A program made the position numbers and the translations under genes. This document shows, one piece after another, positions 16,369-24,533 of a stretch of DNA of 64,000 nt. Source of the DNA: Kribbella sp. VKM Ac-2568 (GTDB taxonomy: Bacteria; Actinomycetota; Actinomycetes; Propionibacteriales; Kribbellaceae); contig NZ_SLVF01000019.1 of the NCBI RefSeq assembly GCF_004345365.1, positions 62,001 to 126,000 of the forward strand. Direction: 5' to 3'. The notes beneath the pieces are model-generated. The model was not told where the DNA came from. It saw only the letters and a list, made by a program, of their open reading frames with translations, and did no database searches. Position 1 is the stretch's first letter; the number at the start of each line of letters is the position of its first letter.

Positions 16369-16701
16369 TCAGGCGGAGATGGGCAGAGGCAGCCGCTCCA
16401 CATTGAGGATCCGGTGCAGGCGGGTGACCGCGAGGATGCGGACGACTGACGGGACCGGGTGGCGGAGGACCAGTTGACGGCCGAGGAGTTGGGTGCGGCG
16501 GTGGGTGGCGACCAGCAGGCCGAGGCCGGTGGCGTCCATCGCGTCGACGGCGCCCAGGTCGACGATCACGTCGCCGGCGGAGTTGTCGATCAGGTCGTTC
16601 AGGAGTTGGCGAACGTCGCCGACCGAGCGGACGTCCAGCAGTCCGGACAGCCGGACGATGTTCTCTTGGCTTCGTACTGCGTCATGGGTCGGTGCAAGCA
16701 T
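16369..16701 (-). CDS. STAS-domain anti-sigma factor antagonist
   Basis: A 110-residue single STAS domain. The phosphorylation site is in DAMDATGLGLLV, where Thr58 replaces the usual serine. VRLSGLLDVRSVGDVRQLL and DVIVDLGAVDAM are typical of SpoIIAA/RsbV proteins, which release a sigma factor when dephosphorylated. The start at 16701 is supported by GGAGGG just upstream; a longer upstream frame is not needed. No anti-sigma kinase or phosphatase is adjacent, and the nearby ECF factor is not the usual partner type. Confidence 0.85.
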   Translation of the reverse strand: MLAPTHDAVRSQENIVRLSGLLDVRSVGDVRQLLNDLIDNSAGDVIVDLGAVDAMDATGLGLLVATHRRTQLLGRQLVLRHPVPSVVRILAVTRLHRILNVERLPLPISA

Positions 16702-16822
16702 GTCCGCGCCCTCCGCTCTTCCGGCGACCCCCGAGTGTCGGCCGCTGCAGCGTGTGTTGGTAAAGACTCCCTGGCGACCCGAAAGGTTGCCAAGAGTTCG
16801 AGACCTTCCATTTCGCGAGACA

Positions 16823-17155
16823 ATGGTGTCCGTGTTCGCCGACCAGTACTTCCTCTTCCCGCTGGTGGCCATCGCGTTCGCCGGTGGCATGGTGCTGCTG
16901 ACCCGCTGGGCCTTCTCCAAAGCCAAGGGCGGCTCCTTGGTGCGCCGTACTGATTACTCACCGGCTGAACGCGACACTTTCGGACTCTTGGTCGACGTCC
17001 ACACCGTCCGGACCTACAACGAGGCGCAGGTCAGCGTGTCGATGCTGAAGGATTTCGGTATCAAAGCGACCGCGGCCCGGACCAAGGACGGCTGGTCCGT
17101 CTACGTCTGGCCGGCCGACGAAGCCGCCGCCCGCGGCTTCCTGAAGACTCGCTGA
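16823..17155 (+). CDS. Small membrane-anchored DUF2007-like protein
   Basis: A 110-residue protein with one N-terminal membrane helix (about residues 9-28, FLFPLVAIAFAGGMVLL) and a short cytoplasmic domain. The tail YNEAQVSVSMLKDFGIKATAAR...VYVWPADEAAARGFL has the pattern of DUF2007/signal-transducing small domains, where two short strands and helices pair. No enzyme motif is visible. It is divergent from the STAS gene, with starts 121 bp apart. Function unknown. Confidence 0.72.
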   Translation: MVSVFADQYFLFPLVAIAFAGGMVLLTRWAFSKAKGGSLVRRTDYSPAERDTFGLLVDVHTVRTYNEAQVSVSMLKDFGIKATAARTKDGWSVYVWPADEAAARGFLKTR

Positions 17156-17395
17156 GCCCGGTTTGCTCACATGCTGAGCGTGATTGCGCCCACTTCGTGA
17201 GCTGACCGCACCTTTTTCGCCATAACGCTCCCCAGGCGTGTCATCCGGAGAGCGCTCCCGCACGTCTTGACCCCGGGGATCGAGGGGTACGAGAAGGGGT
17301 CTGGGGACATCGGACAAGAACAAGGTGAACCGGAGGGCGGCACGGCCGCCACGGGACCGGGAGGTCCCGCCGGAGGCACCAGCGTGAGGAGTTCG

Positions 17396-18043
17396 ATGAC
17401 GCCCGACCTCGCCCTGGCGACGCTCGCGTTGCCCGGCCGGTCCATGGCGACCCCGACTGCGCCTGCAACGGCGGCGCCGGACGAGGATGCATCCATCCTG
17501 GAGGCCTCGGCCCGGGAACCGGATCGCTTCACGCTCATCTTCGACCGCTACTTCCCGCAGGTCCACTCGTACGTCGCTCGCCGGCTGGGCACGGACATCG
17601 CCGACGACCTGGCGTCCGAGACGTTCCTGATCGCCTTCCGGCAGCGGGCGAGGTTCGACAGCCGCAGCGGCGTGGTCCGTGCCTGGCTGTACGGCATCGC
17701 CACCAACCTGATCCGCCGGCACCGCCGCGACGAAGTACGGGCTTGGCGTGCCACTGCCAGGCTGCCGCTGCCGACGGCGTCGGGGAGCCACGAGGAGCGG
17801 GTCGCCCAGCAGGTCACCGCGCAGGCGACCAGCCGGCAACTCGCGGCAGCGCTGGCGAAGGTGTCCGCCCGGGACCGCGAAGTACTGATGCTCGTGGCGC
17901 TCGGCGAACTCACATACGACGAGGTCGCGGCCGCGCTGGGCATCGCCTACGGGACGGTGTGCTCACGCCTGTCCCGGGCCCGGCGGGTGGTCCGGGAGAG
18001 CCTCGGCCACACCGACCCGACTGCCGATCGCGACGGGGACTGA
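17396..18043 (+). CDS. ECF-type RNA polymerase sigma factor
   Basis: A 215-residue sigma factor. Region 2 is FTLIFDRYFPQVHSYVARRLG...DDLASETFLIAFRQR...RAWLYGIATNLIRRHRR, and region 4 is LAKVSARDREVLMLVALGELTYDEVAAALGIAYGTVCSRLSRARR, quoted in short parts. GTGAGGAG lies five bases before the ATG; an earlier in-frame ATG gives a Gly-rich leader and is rejected. A GGGACC/GGTCCC hairpin with a GGGA loop (17353-17368) sits in the 5' region. One base separates it from the following membrane protein, its probable regulator. It has a 40-residue variable N-terminus. Confidence 0.9.
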   Translation: MTPDLALATLALPGRSMATPTAPATAAPDEDASILEASAREPDRFTLIFDRYFPQVHSYVARRLGTDIADDLASETFLIAFRQRARFDSRSGVVRAWLYGIATNLIRRHRRDEVRAWRATARLPLPTASGSHEERVAQQVTAQATSRQLAAALAKVSARDREVLMLVALGELTYDEVAAALGIAYGTVCSRLSRARRVVRESLGHTDPTADRDGD

Positions 18044-18044
18044 C

Positions 18045-19187
18045 ATGGACGAGCTGCACAAGATCCGCTCGGCGTACCCCGAGCAGCCCGGCCCGTCGGC
18101 CGAGGTGACCGCGCAGGCGCGGCAACAGATCCAGGCGCTGGCCCGCGAGGCGGCGACCGCCCGGCGGCGCGATCGGTGGCACGCGGCGGCACGGTCCGGC
18201 CGGGTCGGGGTGGCGCTGACCGCGACCGCGGCCGCCGTGGCGCTCGCCGCGCTGGCGACGCCGTTGATCCTGTCCCCCGACTCAGGTCCGGACGCCGCGC
18301 CAGTGCCGAGCACCATGGCGCCGACGCCGCGGCTGATGACGGCCAGCCAGGTGTTGATGGCGGTCGCCGTGAAGCAAGAGGGCGACGAGAAGGTGTCGGG
18401 CAAGTACTACCGGGTCCGCAGCCTGCAGATGCGGGCGACCACCGAGGTCGGTGCCCCGGGCAAGAAGTACCACCTCGAGCGGCGGAACATCACCGAGAGC
18501 TGGATGCCGATGAAGCAGGGCGTCGAGTCCTGGTTCGGCTGGGCCGATCTCGGCGCGCGCCCGGCGACGCCTGCCGACACAGCCAAGTGGAAGGCGCAGG
18601 GTTCGCCGAAGTCGTGGCAACTGGACTACGAGGTGGACCCGGTCACGATGGCCGCGGGTGAGCCGACCGTCCGCAAGATGACTTTCGCGGAGGTGCCGCC
18701 GGGGTACTACCTGAGCGGGATCAAGCCGGTCACCGCCCAGCAGATCCAGGCCTTGCCGACCGATCCGGTCAAGCTGCGCGCGGTGCTCGCTCGCGGCGCC
18801 GAGCCGGGTGCGGCGGCGGAGGAGATCGACTACGTGGTGTTCAACGCCGCGGGGCGGCTGCTCTTCGAGACGCCGTCGCCGCCGAAGTTGCGGGGTGCCG
18901 CGCTGCGGGTGCTGTCCGAGCTGCCCGGTACGCAGTACAAGGAGAACGTCAAGGACCCGATCGGCCGGACCGGCACCCGGATCACGATGGCGTGGCCGTC
19001 CTCGGTGAAGGGACCGACCGCCCGCAAGACCGCGTTCGGTGACGGCGGCACCAGCTACATCATCGAGCCGACCACCGGCCGCCTGCTCAGCTCGGAGACG
19101 ATCGGCATCAAGCGCGGCGCGAGCGTAGTCCTCGAATCCGGCTGGACCGACGACTCCCCAGAGCCGCCTTCGCCCGCCATCCGCTGA
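18045..19187 (+). CDS. CU044_5270-like membrane protein, probable partner of the sigma factor
   Basis: A 380-residue protein. A charged cytoplasmic N-terminus (residues 1-50, MDELHKIRSAYPEQPGP) is followed by one membrane helix (about 54-76, VALTATAAAVALAALATPLIL) and a large external domain. This layout and the position one base after an ECF gene match the actinobacterial CU044_5270 family. The short N-terminus may bind the sigma factor as an anti-sigma, but no zinc HxxxCxxC motif is seen. The external region has YYRVRSLQ, ITESWMP and LLSSETIG and may sense or bind envelope material. The role is inferred from the pairing. Confidence 0.75.
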   Translation: MDELHKIRSAYPEQPGPSAEVTAQARQQIQALAREAATARRRDRWHAAARSGRVGVALTATAAAVALAALATPLILSPDSGPDAAPVPSTMAPTPRLMTASQVLMAVAVKQEGDEKVSGKYYRVRSLQMRATTEVGAPGKKYHLERRNITESWMPMKQGVESWFGWADLGARPATPADTAKWKAQGSPKSWQLDYEVDPVTMAAGEPTVRKMTFAEVPPGYYLSGIKPVTAQQIQALPTDPVKLRAVLARGAEPGAAAEEIDYVVFNAAGRLLFETPSPPKLRGAALRVLSELPGTQYKENVKDPIGRTGTRITMAWPSSVKGPTARKTAFGDGGTSYIIEPTTGRLLSSETIGIKRGASVVLESGWTDDSPEPPSPAIR

Positions 19188-19262
19188 CCGGGCTCTTGGG
19201 CGTCACCGGGCAACGCGCGGAAACAGGAGGCGAAGGCGGGCCGTGCCAGCAACAATTCAGGC

Positions 19263-20087
19263 ATGTTGCTGGTACCGGGGGACCCGCTGAACCCGCGCCG
19301 GGTGGATCCGCACTTCGCGCCGCAGGCCGCTGCCGCGCGGGAGCTGGGGATCACCGTCGCGCGGATCGACCATGACGCGCTGGACCGGCCGGACGAGGCG
19401 GTCGCGGGCGTGCCGATGGGCGACGACGCGGTCTACCGCGGCTGGATGATGTCCGCCGAGGAGTACGGCCGGATGGCCAAGGCGCTCGACGCGCGCGGAG
19501 TCACCTTGCGAACCAACGGCGAGGAGTACCGCCTCGCCCACGAGCTCCCCGGCTGGTACCAGGCCGTGCGGCCCCTGACCCCGGAGTCCGCGTGGACCGA
19601 CGGGCTGGATCTCGCCGCACTCGATGCCGCGGCCGATCACCTCGGCGGTGGCCCCGCAGTACTGCGGGATTTCGTGAAGTCGATGAAGCACTACTGGGAC
19701 GAGGCCGCGTACATCCCCGACGTCGCCGACCGGGCCGCTGTACGCCGGGTCGCCGAGCGGTTCCTGGAGCTCCGGGGCGACGCGTTCACCGGCGGGTTCG
19801 TGCTGCGGCGGTTCGAGGAGTTCACCGGCGCGGAGGCGCGGACCTGGTGGATCGGCGGTCGCTGCGCCCTGGTCACCCCGCACCCGGACACCCCCGACCA
19901 GCTCCCCGGCGGGCTCGACCTGGTCGAGGTCGAACCACTCGTCGCCAACCTGTCACTCCCCTTCGTGACGGTCGACCTGGTACGGCGTACCGACGGTGCC
20001 TGGCGGATCGTCGAGCTCGGCGACGGCCAGGTCAGCGACTGGCCGGCCTCCGGGGACCCCGCGGACCTGATCAGCGCCCTGTTCTGA
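19263..20087 (+). CDS. ATP-grasp family protein (R2K-like)
   Basis: A 274-residue protein with an N-terminal pre-ATP-grasp region (LLVPGDPLNPRRVDPHF, YRGWMMSAEEYGRM) and a C-terminal ATP-grasp catalytic half (FVKSMKHYWDEAAYI, GGFVLRRFEEFTG, RIVELGDGQVSDWP). VELGDGQVSDWP carries the acidic Mg/ATP-binding cluster of the R2K group. Such ligases join a carboxylate to an amine or thiol using ATP; the substrates of this group are mostly unknown. It lies 75 nt after the sigma-factor partner and 83 nt before a helicase gene. Tandem repeats begin at its stop codon. Confidence 0.72.
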   Translation: MLLVPGDPLNPRRVDPHFAPQAAAARELGITVARIDHDALDRPDEAVAGVPMGDDAVYRGWMMSAEEYGRMAKALDARGVTLRTNGEEYRLAHELPGWYQAVRPLTPESAWTDGLDLAALDAAADHLGGGPAVLRDFVKSMKHYWDEAAYIPDVADRAAVRRVAERFLELRGDAFTGGFVLRRFEEFTGAEARTWWIGGRCALVTPHPDTPDQLPGGLDLVEVEPLVANLSLPFVTVDLVRRTDGAWRIVELGDGQVSDWPASGDPADLISALF

Positions 20088-20136
20088 CTCCGCAGCTCTG
20101 ACTCCGCAGCTCTGACCGCAGCTCCGACTCCGCAGC
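20084..20136. repeat. 14-bp tandem repeats starting at the ATP-grasp stop codon
   Basis: CTGACTCCGCAGCT occurs at 20084-20097, which includes the gene's TGA stop, and again identically at 20098-20111. Two degenerate copies follow (20112-20123 with a 2-nt deletion, and 20124-20136). The stop codon is therefore repeated downstream. Confidence 0.85.
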
Positions 20137-20170
20137 GCCCGGTCCGGCTGCCCTGGCCGCGTACGGGACA

Positions 20171-22681
20171 ATGGAACCGATGACGCTCACCGAGAAGCTT
20201 CCGGACTCCACCGATCCCGATGCCCTGTACGACGCCTTCGCCACCTGGGTGGGCGAGCAGGGCATCTCGCTGTACCCGGCGCAGGAGGAGGCGCTGATCG
20301 AGGTGATGACCGGGTCGAACGTGATCCTGTCCACCCCGACCGGTTCCGGGAAGAGCCTGGTCGCCACCGGCTCGCACTTCGCGGCCCTCGCCAACGGCAG
20401 GCGGACCTTCTACACCGCGCCGATCAAGGCGCTGGTGTCGGAGAAGTTCTTCGCCCTCTGTGACATCTTCGGCGCCGACAAGGTCGGCATGCTCACCGGC
20501 GACGCGTCGGTCAACGCCGGCGCCCCGATCATCTGCTGCACGGCCGAGGTGCTCGCGAACGTCGCGCTGCGGGAGGGTTCCGCCGCCGACGTCGGCCAGG
20601 TGGTGATGGACGAGTTCCACTTCTACTCCGAGCCGGACCGCGGCTGGGCCTGGCAGGTGCCGCTGCTGGAACTGCCGGACGCACAGTTCATCCTGATGTC
20701 CGCGACGCTCGGGGACGTCGAGCGGTTCAAGATCGACCTGAACCGGCGGACCGGCCGGCCGACGGCGATCGTCTCGTCGGCCGAGCGACCGGTGCCGCTG
20801 GTCTACAAGTACGTCACCACGCCGCTGCACGAAACGCTCACCGAGCTCCTGGTGACGCACCAGTCTCCCGTGTACGTCGTCCACTTCACGCAGGCCTCTG
20901 CCCTGGAACGCGCCCAGGCGCTGACCAGCATCAACGTCTGTACGAAGGAAGAGAAGGACAAGATCAAGGAGCTGATCGGGCACTTCCGCTTCAGCCCGGG
21001 CTTCGGCAAGACGCTGCAGCGGCTGATCATGCACGGAATCGGCGTCCACCACGCCGGCATGCTGCCGAAGTACCGGCGGTTGGTCGAGCAGCTCGCGCAG
21101 GCGGGGTTGCTGAAGGTCATCTGCGGCACCGACACCCTCGGCGTCGGGATCAACGTGCCGATCCGCACCGTCCTGCTGACGGCTCTGAGCAAGTACGACG
21201 GACGCCGGCAGCGCATCCTCAAGGCGCGCGAGTTCCACCAGATCGCCGGCCGCGCGGGCCGCGCCGGGTACGACACGTCCGGCACGGTCGTCGTCCAGGC
21301 GCCGGATCACGTCGTGGAGAACGTCAGGTTGCTCGCAAAGGCCGGCGACGACCCGAAGAAGCAACGCAGGGTCCAGCGCAAGAAGCCGCCGGAGGGTTTC
21401 GTCACCTGGGGTGAGGACACCTTCGACCGGCTCGTCGCCGCCGAGCCCGAACCGCTGCAGTCGAGGATGCGGGTCAGCCACGCGATGCTGCTGAACGTGA
21501 TCGCCCGCGACGGCGATGCGCTCGCGAGCATGCGGCACCTGCTGCAGGACAACCATGAGGACTCGAAGGCGCAGCTCAGGCTGATCCGGCGGGCGATCCA
21601 GATCTATCGCACGCTGCTGACGGCGGGCGTCGTCGAGCGGCTGGACGAGCCCGACGAGAACGGCCGCACGCTGCGGCTGACGGTCGACCTGCAGAAGGAC
21701 TTCTCCCTGAACCAGCCGCTGTCCACCTTCGCGCTGGCCGCGCTGGACCTGCTCGACCCCGAGGACCCGGTGTATGCACTGGACGTGGTGTCGGTGGTCG
21801 AGGCGACGCTGGAGGACCCCCGCGCGATCCTGATGGCGCAACTGCACCACGCCAAGGGCGAGGCCGTGAACTCGATGAAGGCCGACGGCATCGAGTACGA
21901 CGAGCGGATGGAGCTGCTCGAGGAGATCAGCTGGCCGAAGCCGCTCGAAGAGTTGCTCGAGGCAACCTTGGAGATGTACCGGCAGACGCACCCGTGGATC
22001 GCCGAGGCCGGGCTGTCCCCGAAGGCCGTGGTCCGGGACATGTTCGAGCGGGCGATGACGTTCGGCGAGTACATCCAGTACTACGGTCTCGCGCGCTCGG
22101 AGGGCATCGTCCTGCGGTACCTGAGCGACGCGTACAAGGCGCTCCGGCAGACCGTGCCGCCGGACAAGGTGAACGAGGACCTCACCGACCTGATCGAGTG
22201 GCTCGGCGAAGTGGTCCGGCAGACCGACTCCAGTCTGCTCGACGAGTGGGAGGAGCTGACCAACCCGACCACCGCGGAGGTTGTCGCCCCCGTCCCGCAG
22301 GGCCCGCGCCGGATCACCTTGAACAGCAGGGCTTTCCGCGTTCTCGTCCGCAACGCCATGTTCCGCCGCGTCGAGCTCGTCTCACTGCACCGCTGGGCCG
22401 AGCTGGGCCAGCTGGACGCCGAGTCAGGCTGGGACGCGGGCCGCTGGGCCGAAGCCGGTACTGCGTACTACGCGGAGCACGGCGTACTGAACACCGGCCC
22501 GGCAGCACGTGGTCCGGCGCTCTTCATGGTCGAGGAGCACCCGGGCTACTGGGAGGTCCAGCAGATCATTGACGACCCAGAGGGCAACCACGACTGGCGC
22601 ATCACCGCCACCGTCGATCTGGACGCCTCCGACGAAGCCGGCGACCTCGTCCTCGAACTGGTGTCGTTCAAGCCGCTGTAG
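20171..22681 (+). CDS. DEAD/DEAH-box (Ski2-like) helicase with DUF3516 C-terminus
   Basis: An 836-residue ATP-dependent nucleic-acid helicase. Motif I is STPTGSGKS (about 54-62), motif II VVMDEFHF (DEFH), motif III MSATLGD and motif VI QIAGRAGRAGYD. Further motifs TAPIKALVSEKF and GTDTLGVGINVP are intact. The C-terminal half (about 400-836), rich in acidic helices (DLIEWLGEVVRQTDSS, RVLVRNAMFRRVELV), corresponds to the actinobacterial DUF3516 region. RNA or DNA remodelling is expected but the pathway is unknown. ATG at 20171 is used; a second ATG three codons later is also possible. No clear SD is seen. Confidence 0.88.
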   Translation: MEPMTLTEKLPDSTDPDALYDAFATWVGEQGISLYPAQEEALIEVMTGSNVILSTPTGSGKSLVATGSHFAALANGRRTFYTAPIKALVSEKFFALCDIFGADKVGMLTGDASVNAGAPIICCTAEVLANVALREGSAADVGQVVMDEFHFYSEPDRGWAWQVPLLELPDAQFILMSATLGDVERFKIDLNRRTGRPTAIVSSAERPVPLVYKYVTTPLHETLTELLVTHQSPVYVVHFTQASALERAQALTSINVCTKEEKDKIKELIGHFRFSPGFGKTLQRLIMHGIGVHHAGMLPKYRRLVEQLAQAGLLKVICGTDTLGVGINVPIRTVLLTALSKYDGRRQRILKAREFHQIAGRAGRAGYDTSGTVVVQAPDHVVENVRLLAKAGDDPKKQRRVQRKKPPEGFVTWGEDTFDRLVAAEPEPLQSRMRVSHAMLLNVIARDGDALASMRHLLQDNHEDSKAQLRLIRRAIQIYRTLLTAGVVERLDEPDENGRTLRLTVDLQKDFSLNQPLSTFALAALDLLDPEDPVYALDVVSVVEATLEDPRAILMAQLHHAKGEAVNSMKADGIEYDERMELLEEISWPKPLEELLEATLEMYRQTHPWIAEAGLSPKAVVRDMFERAMTFGEYIQYYGLARSEGIVLRYLSDAYKALRQTVPPDKVNEDLTDLIEWLGEVVRQTDSSLLDEWEELTNPTTAEVVAPVPQGPRRITLNSRAFRVLVRNAMFRRVELVSLHRWAELGQLDAESGWDAGRWAEAGTAYYAEHGVLNTGPAARGPALFMVEEHPGYWEVQQIIDDPEGNHDWRITATVDLDASDEAGDLVLELVSFKPL

Positions 22682-22690
22682 CCACAGCGT

Positions 22691-23911
22691 TCAAGCTGCT
22701 GTCGCCACCGGCGTCTGTAGCCGGCGGATCTCCTTGGCGAACATCGGCAGCGCCGACAAGGCGATTCCGATGCTCCCAATGGCTACTGCGGCGGTGGTTC
22801 CGAAGCTGGCGCCGAGGACGCCGCCCAAGGCCGCTCCGATCGGCAGTACGCCGAAGGTGAAGGTGCGGTAGGCGCCGTTGCTTCGCGCCAGCGTGCTGCG
22901 CGGGATGAGGAGCTGGCGAATCGTCACGGACAACACATTCGCGCTGCCGAGTCCGATGCCCGCGCAGCACTGCACGGCACCCAGCAGTACTCCGAACAGC
23001 ACGCCGCGGCCCGGCAGCAGCGCGAGGAGGAGCGGCAGGCCGGTCGACAGGACGAGCGAGGCCCCGAAGGCGCGGCCGTAGCCGAGCCGGTCGGCCAGGC
23101 GCAGGCCGAGCATCGCCCCGACGAAGGCACCTGCTCCTCCGGCGCTCAAGGCCAGGCCGTATCCGCCTGCCGACAACCCACGGTCCTTCACCGCCAGGAT
23201 CACCAGGTTGACCACCAGGATCTGCGCCGAGGCGTTGTAGACCGCGGCATGCACTGTGAGGGACCGCAGGAACGGGCTCACCTTGAGCTGTCGCACGCCC
23301 TCCCAAAGGCTCGCCTTCTGCTCGGCCCCAGCCGGTCGGACCTCCGGCCTCTGGGCACCTGCCACTCCTAGCGCACTCGCGAGGTAGGAGACGGCATCGA
23401 CGAGTAGGGCCAGGGCAGGCCCCAGCAACTGCACCAGGAGGCCCGAGATGCCGGGACCACCGACCTGCGAAGCAGTGGTCGACCCCTGGAGTGCTCGGTT
23501 GGCCGCCGGGAGGTCCTGCTCGGCCACGAAGTCCGGGAGATACGCGAAGGAAGCGATGTCGAAGACGACGCTCGCGGCTCCGACGACGAATCCGACGATC
23601 ACCAGCAGCGGCAGGCTGAGGCTGTCGAGCGCCCAGGCGATCGGGACTACCGCGACCGCCGCGGCCCGGAGCACGTCAGCGGCGACCATGACACCTCGCT
23701 TGCGGCGGCGCTCCAGCCAATGCCCGGCGAGCAACGGGAGCGCGGCGCTCGGCAGATAGGTCGCCGTCGCGATCGCGCTGACGCCGGCCGCGCCCGCGTC
23801 CAGGGTGAGCGCGGCCGTCAGCGGCAGCGCGACAGCCGTCACCTGGGTGCCGACAGCCGAGATCGTGTGCCCCGTCCAGAAACGCCGGAAATCCCGGTCC
23901 TTACTCACCAT
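22691..23911 (-). CDS. Major facilitator superfamily transporter
   Basis: A 406-residue membrane protein with about 12 hydrophobic helices, arranged like enterobactin-exporter-type (EntS-like) MFS proteins: FRRFWTGHTISAVGTQVTAVALPL at the start, RRKRGVMVAADVLRAAA as the loop motif, and FDIASFAYLPDFV. It probably exports a small toxic compound. The start MVSKDRDF is preferred over a 25-codon longer frame because AGGGG lies five bases upstream and homologous proteins start near the first helix. It is divergent from a CGNR regulator, with a palindrome between them that probably controls it. Confidence 0.87.
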   Translation of the reverse strand: MVSKDRDFRRFWTGHTISAVGTQVTAVALPLTAALTLDAGAAGVSAIATATYLPSAALPLLAGHWLERRRKRGVMVAADVLRAAAVAVVPIAWALDSLSLPLLVIVGFVVGAASVVFDIASFAYLPDFVAEQDLPAANRALQGSTTASQVGGPGISGLLVQLLGPALALLVDAVSYLASALGVAGAQRPEVRPAGAEQKASLWEGVRQLKVSPFLRSLTVHAAVYNASAQILVVNLVILAVKDRGLSAGGYGLALSAGGAGAFVGAMLGLRLADRLGYGRAFGASLVLSTGLPLLLALLPGRGVLFGVLLGAVQCCAGIGLGSANVLSVTIRQLLIPRSTLARSNGAYRTFTFGVLPIGAALGGVLGASFGTTAAVAIGSIGIALSALPMFAKEIRRLQTPVATAA

Positions 23912-23935
23912 CGTTACCCCTAGCTCACCCTCATC

Positions 23936-23952
23936 CGGTAACAGCGTTACCG
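23936..23952. promoter_or_regulatory. Palindromic operator CGGTAAC-N3-GTTACCG
   Basis: Perfect 7-bp arms with a 3-nt centre lie midway between the MFS start (23911) and the regulator start (23985). Extra half sites GTTACC (23913-23918) and GGTAAC (23970-23975) flank it, close to the two starts. This arrangement suggests cooperative autoregulation by the CGNR protein. Binding is inferred. Confidence 0.65.
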
Positions 23953-23984
23953 AATCATGCCCCGATGGCGGTAACCTCGCAACC

Positions 23985-24533
23985 ATGATTCAGCCAGGAG
24001 CACGAACCCCGGCGCCCGAGCCGCTGGTGCTCGTGCAGGACCTGGCGAACACGGTCGATCTGGAGATGGAGCGCGATCAGCTGCGCTCCGCCGCGGACCT
24101 GGCGTCCTTCGCTGCCGAGCACGGGTTGCGGCTGACGTTCGGCGCGGACGACCTGGCGGAGGTGCTGGAGTTCCGCGAGGCACTGCGGGATGTGTGCCAG
24201 GCCCATGCCGGCGTGGACGTGCCGGCGGCGTCGGGCGCAGTACTGGAGCGGCGGTTGTCCAGGGCTCCGCTACGGCTTGCTTTGGGCGCTGACGGCAGCG
24301 CTGTCGTTCAGCCAGCCGCAGACCTCGGCGGCCTTGATGCGCTGGTCGCGAGGATGGCTGCGGACATCGCGGGGGCCGTGGTGGACGGCACCTGGCGGCG
24401 GCTCAAGGCGTGCGCGGCAGACACTTGCCGGTGGGTCTACTACGACCGCAGCCCGGCCGGCCGCAGTCGGTGGTGCACGATGGCGCTCTGCGGCAGCCGG
24501 AACAAGATGCGTCAGTACAGGGCTAGGACCTAG
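23985..24533 (+). CDS. CGNR zinc-finger (ABATE-domain) regulator
   Basis: A 182-residue protein. The N-terminal ABATE region opens with LVLVQDLANTVDLE and runs to about residue 135. The C-terminal treble-clef zinc finger is CAADTCRWVYYDRS...RWCTMALCGSRNKMRQYRAR, with cysteines at 143, 148, 164 and 169. CGNR proteins are probable transcription factors; here the CGNR motif reads CGSR. TAACCT lies eight bases before the ATG, so the mRNA may be leaderless and the -10 overlaps an operator half site. It is divergent from an MFS exporter. Its end overlaps the convergent fabV by 11 bp. Confidence 0.87.
   Translation: MIQPGARTPAPEPLVLVQDLANTVDLEMERDQLRSAADLASFAAEHGLRLTFGADDLAEVLEFREALRDVCQAHAGVDVPAASGAVLERRLSRAPLRLALGADGSAVVQPAADLGGLDALVARMAADIAGAVVDGTWRRLKACAADTCRWVYYDRSPAGRSRWCTMALCGSRNKMRQYRART

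Noticed and set aside
23912..23986. 25-codon extension of the MFS protein
   Set aside because: Would read through the operator; MVSKDRDF has an SD.
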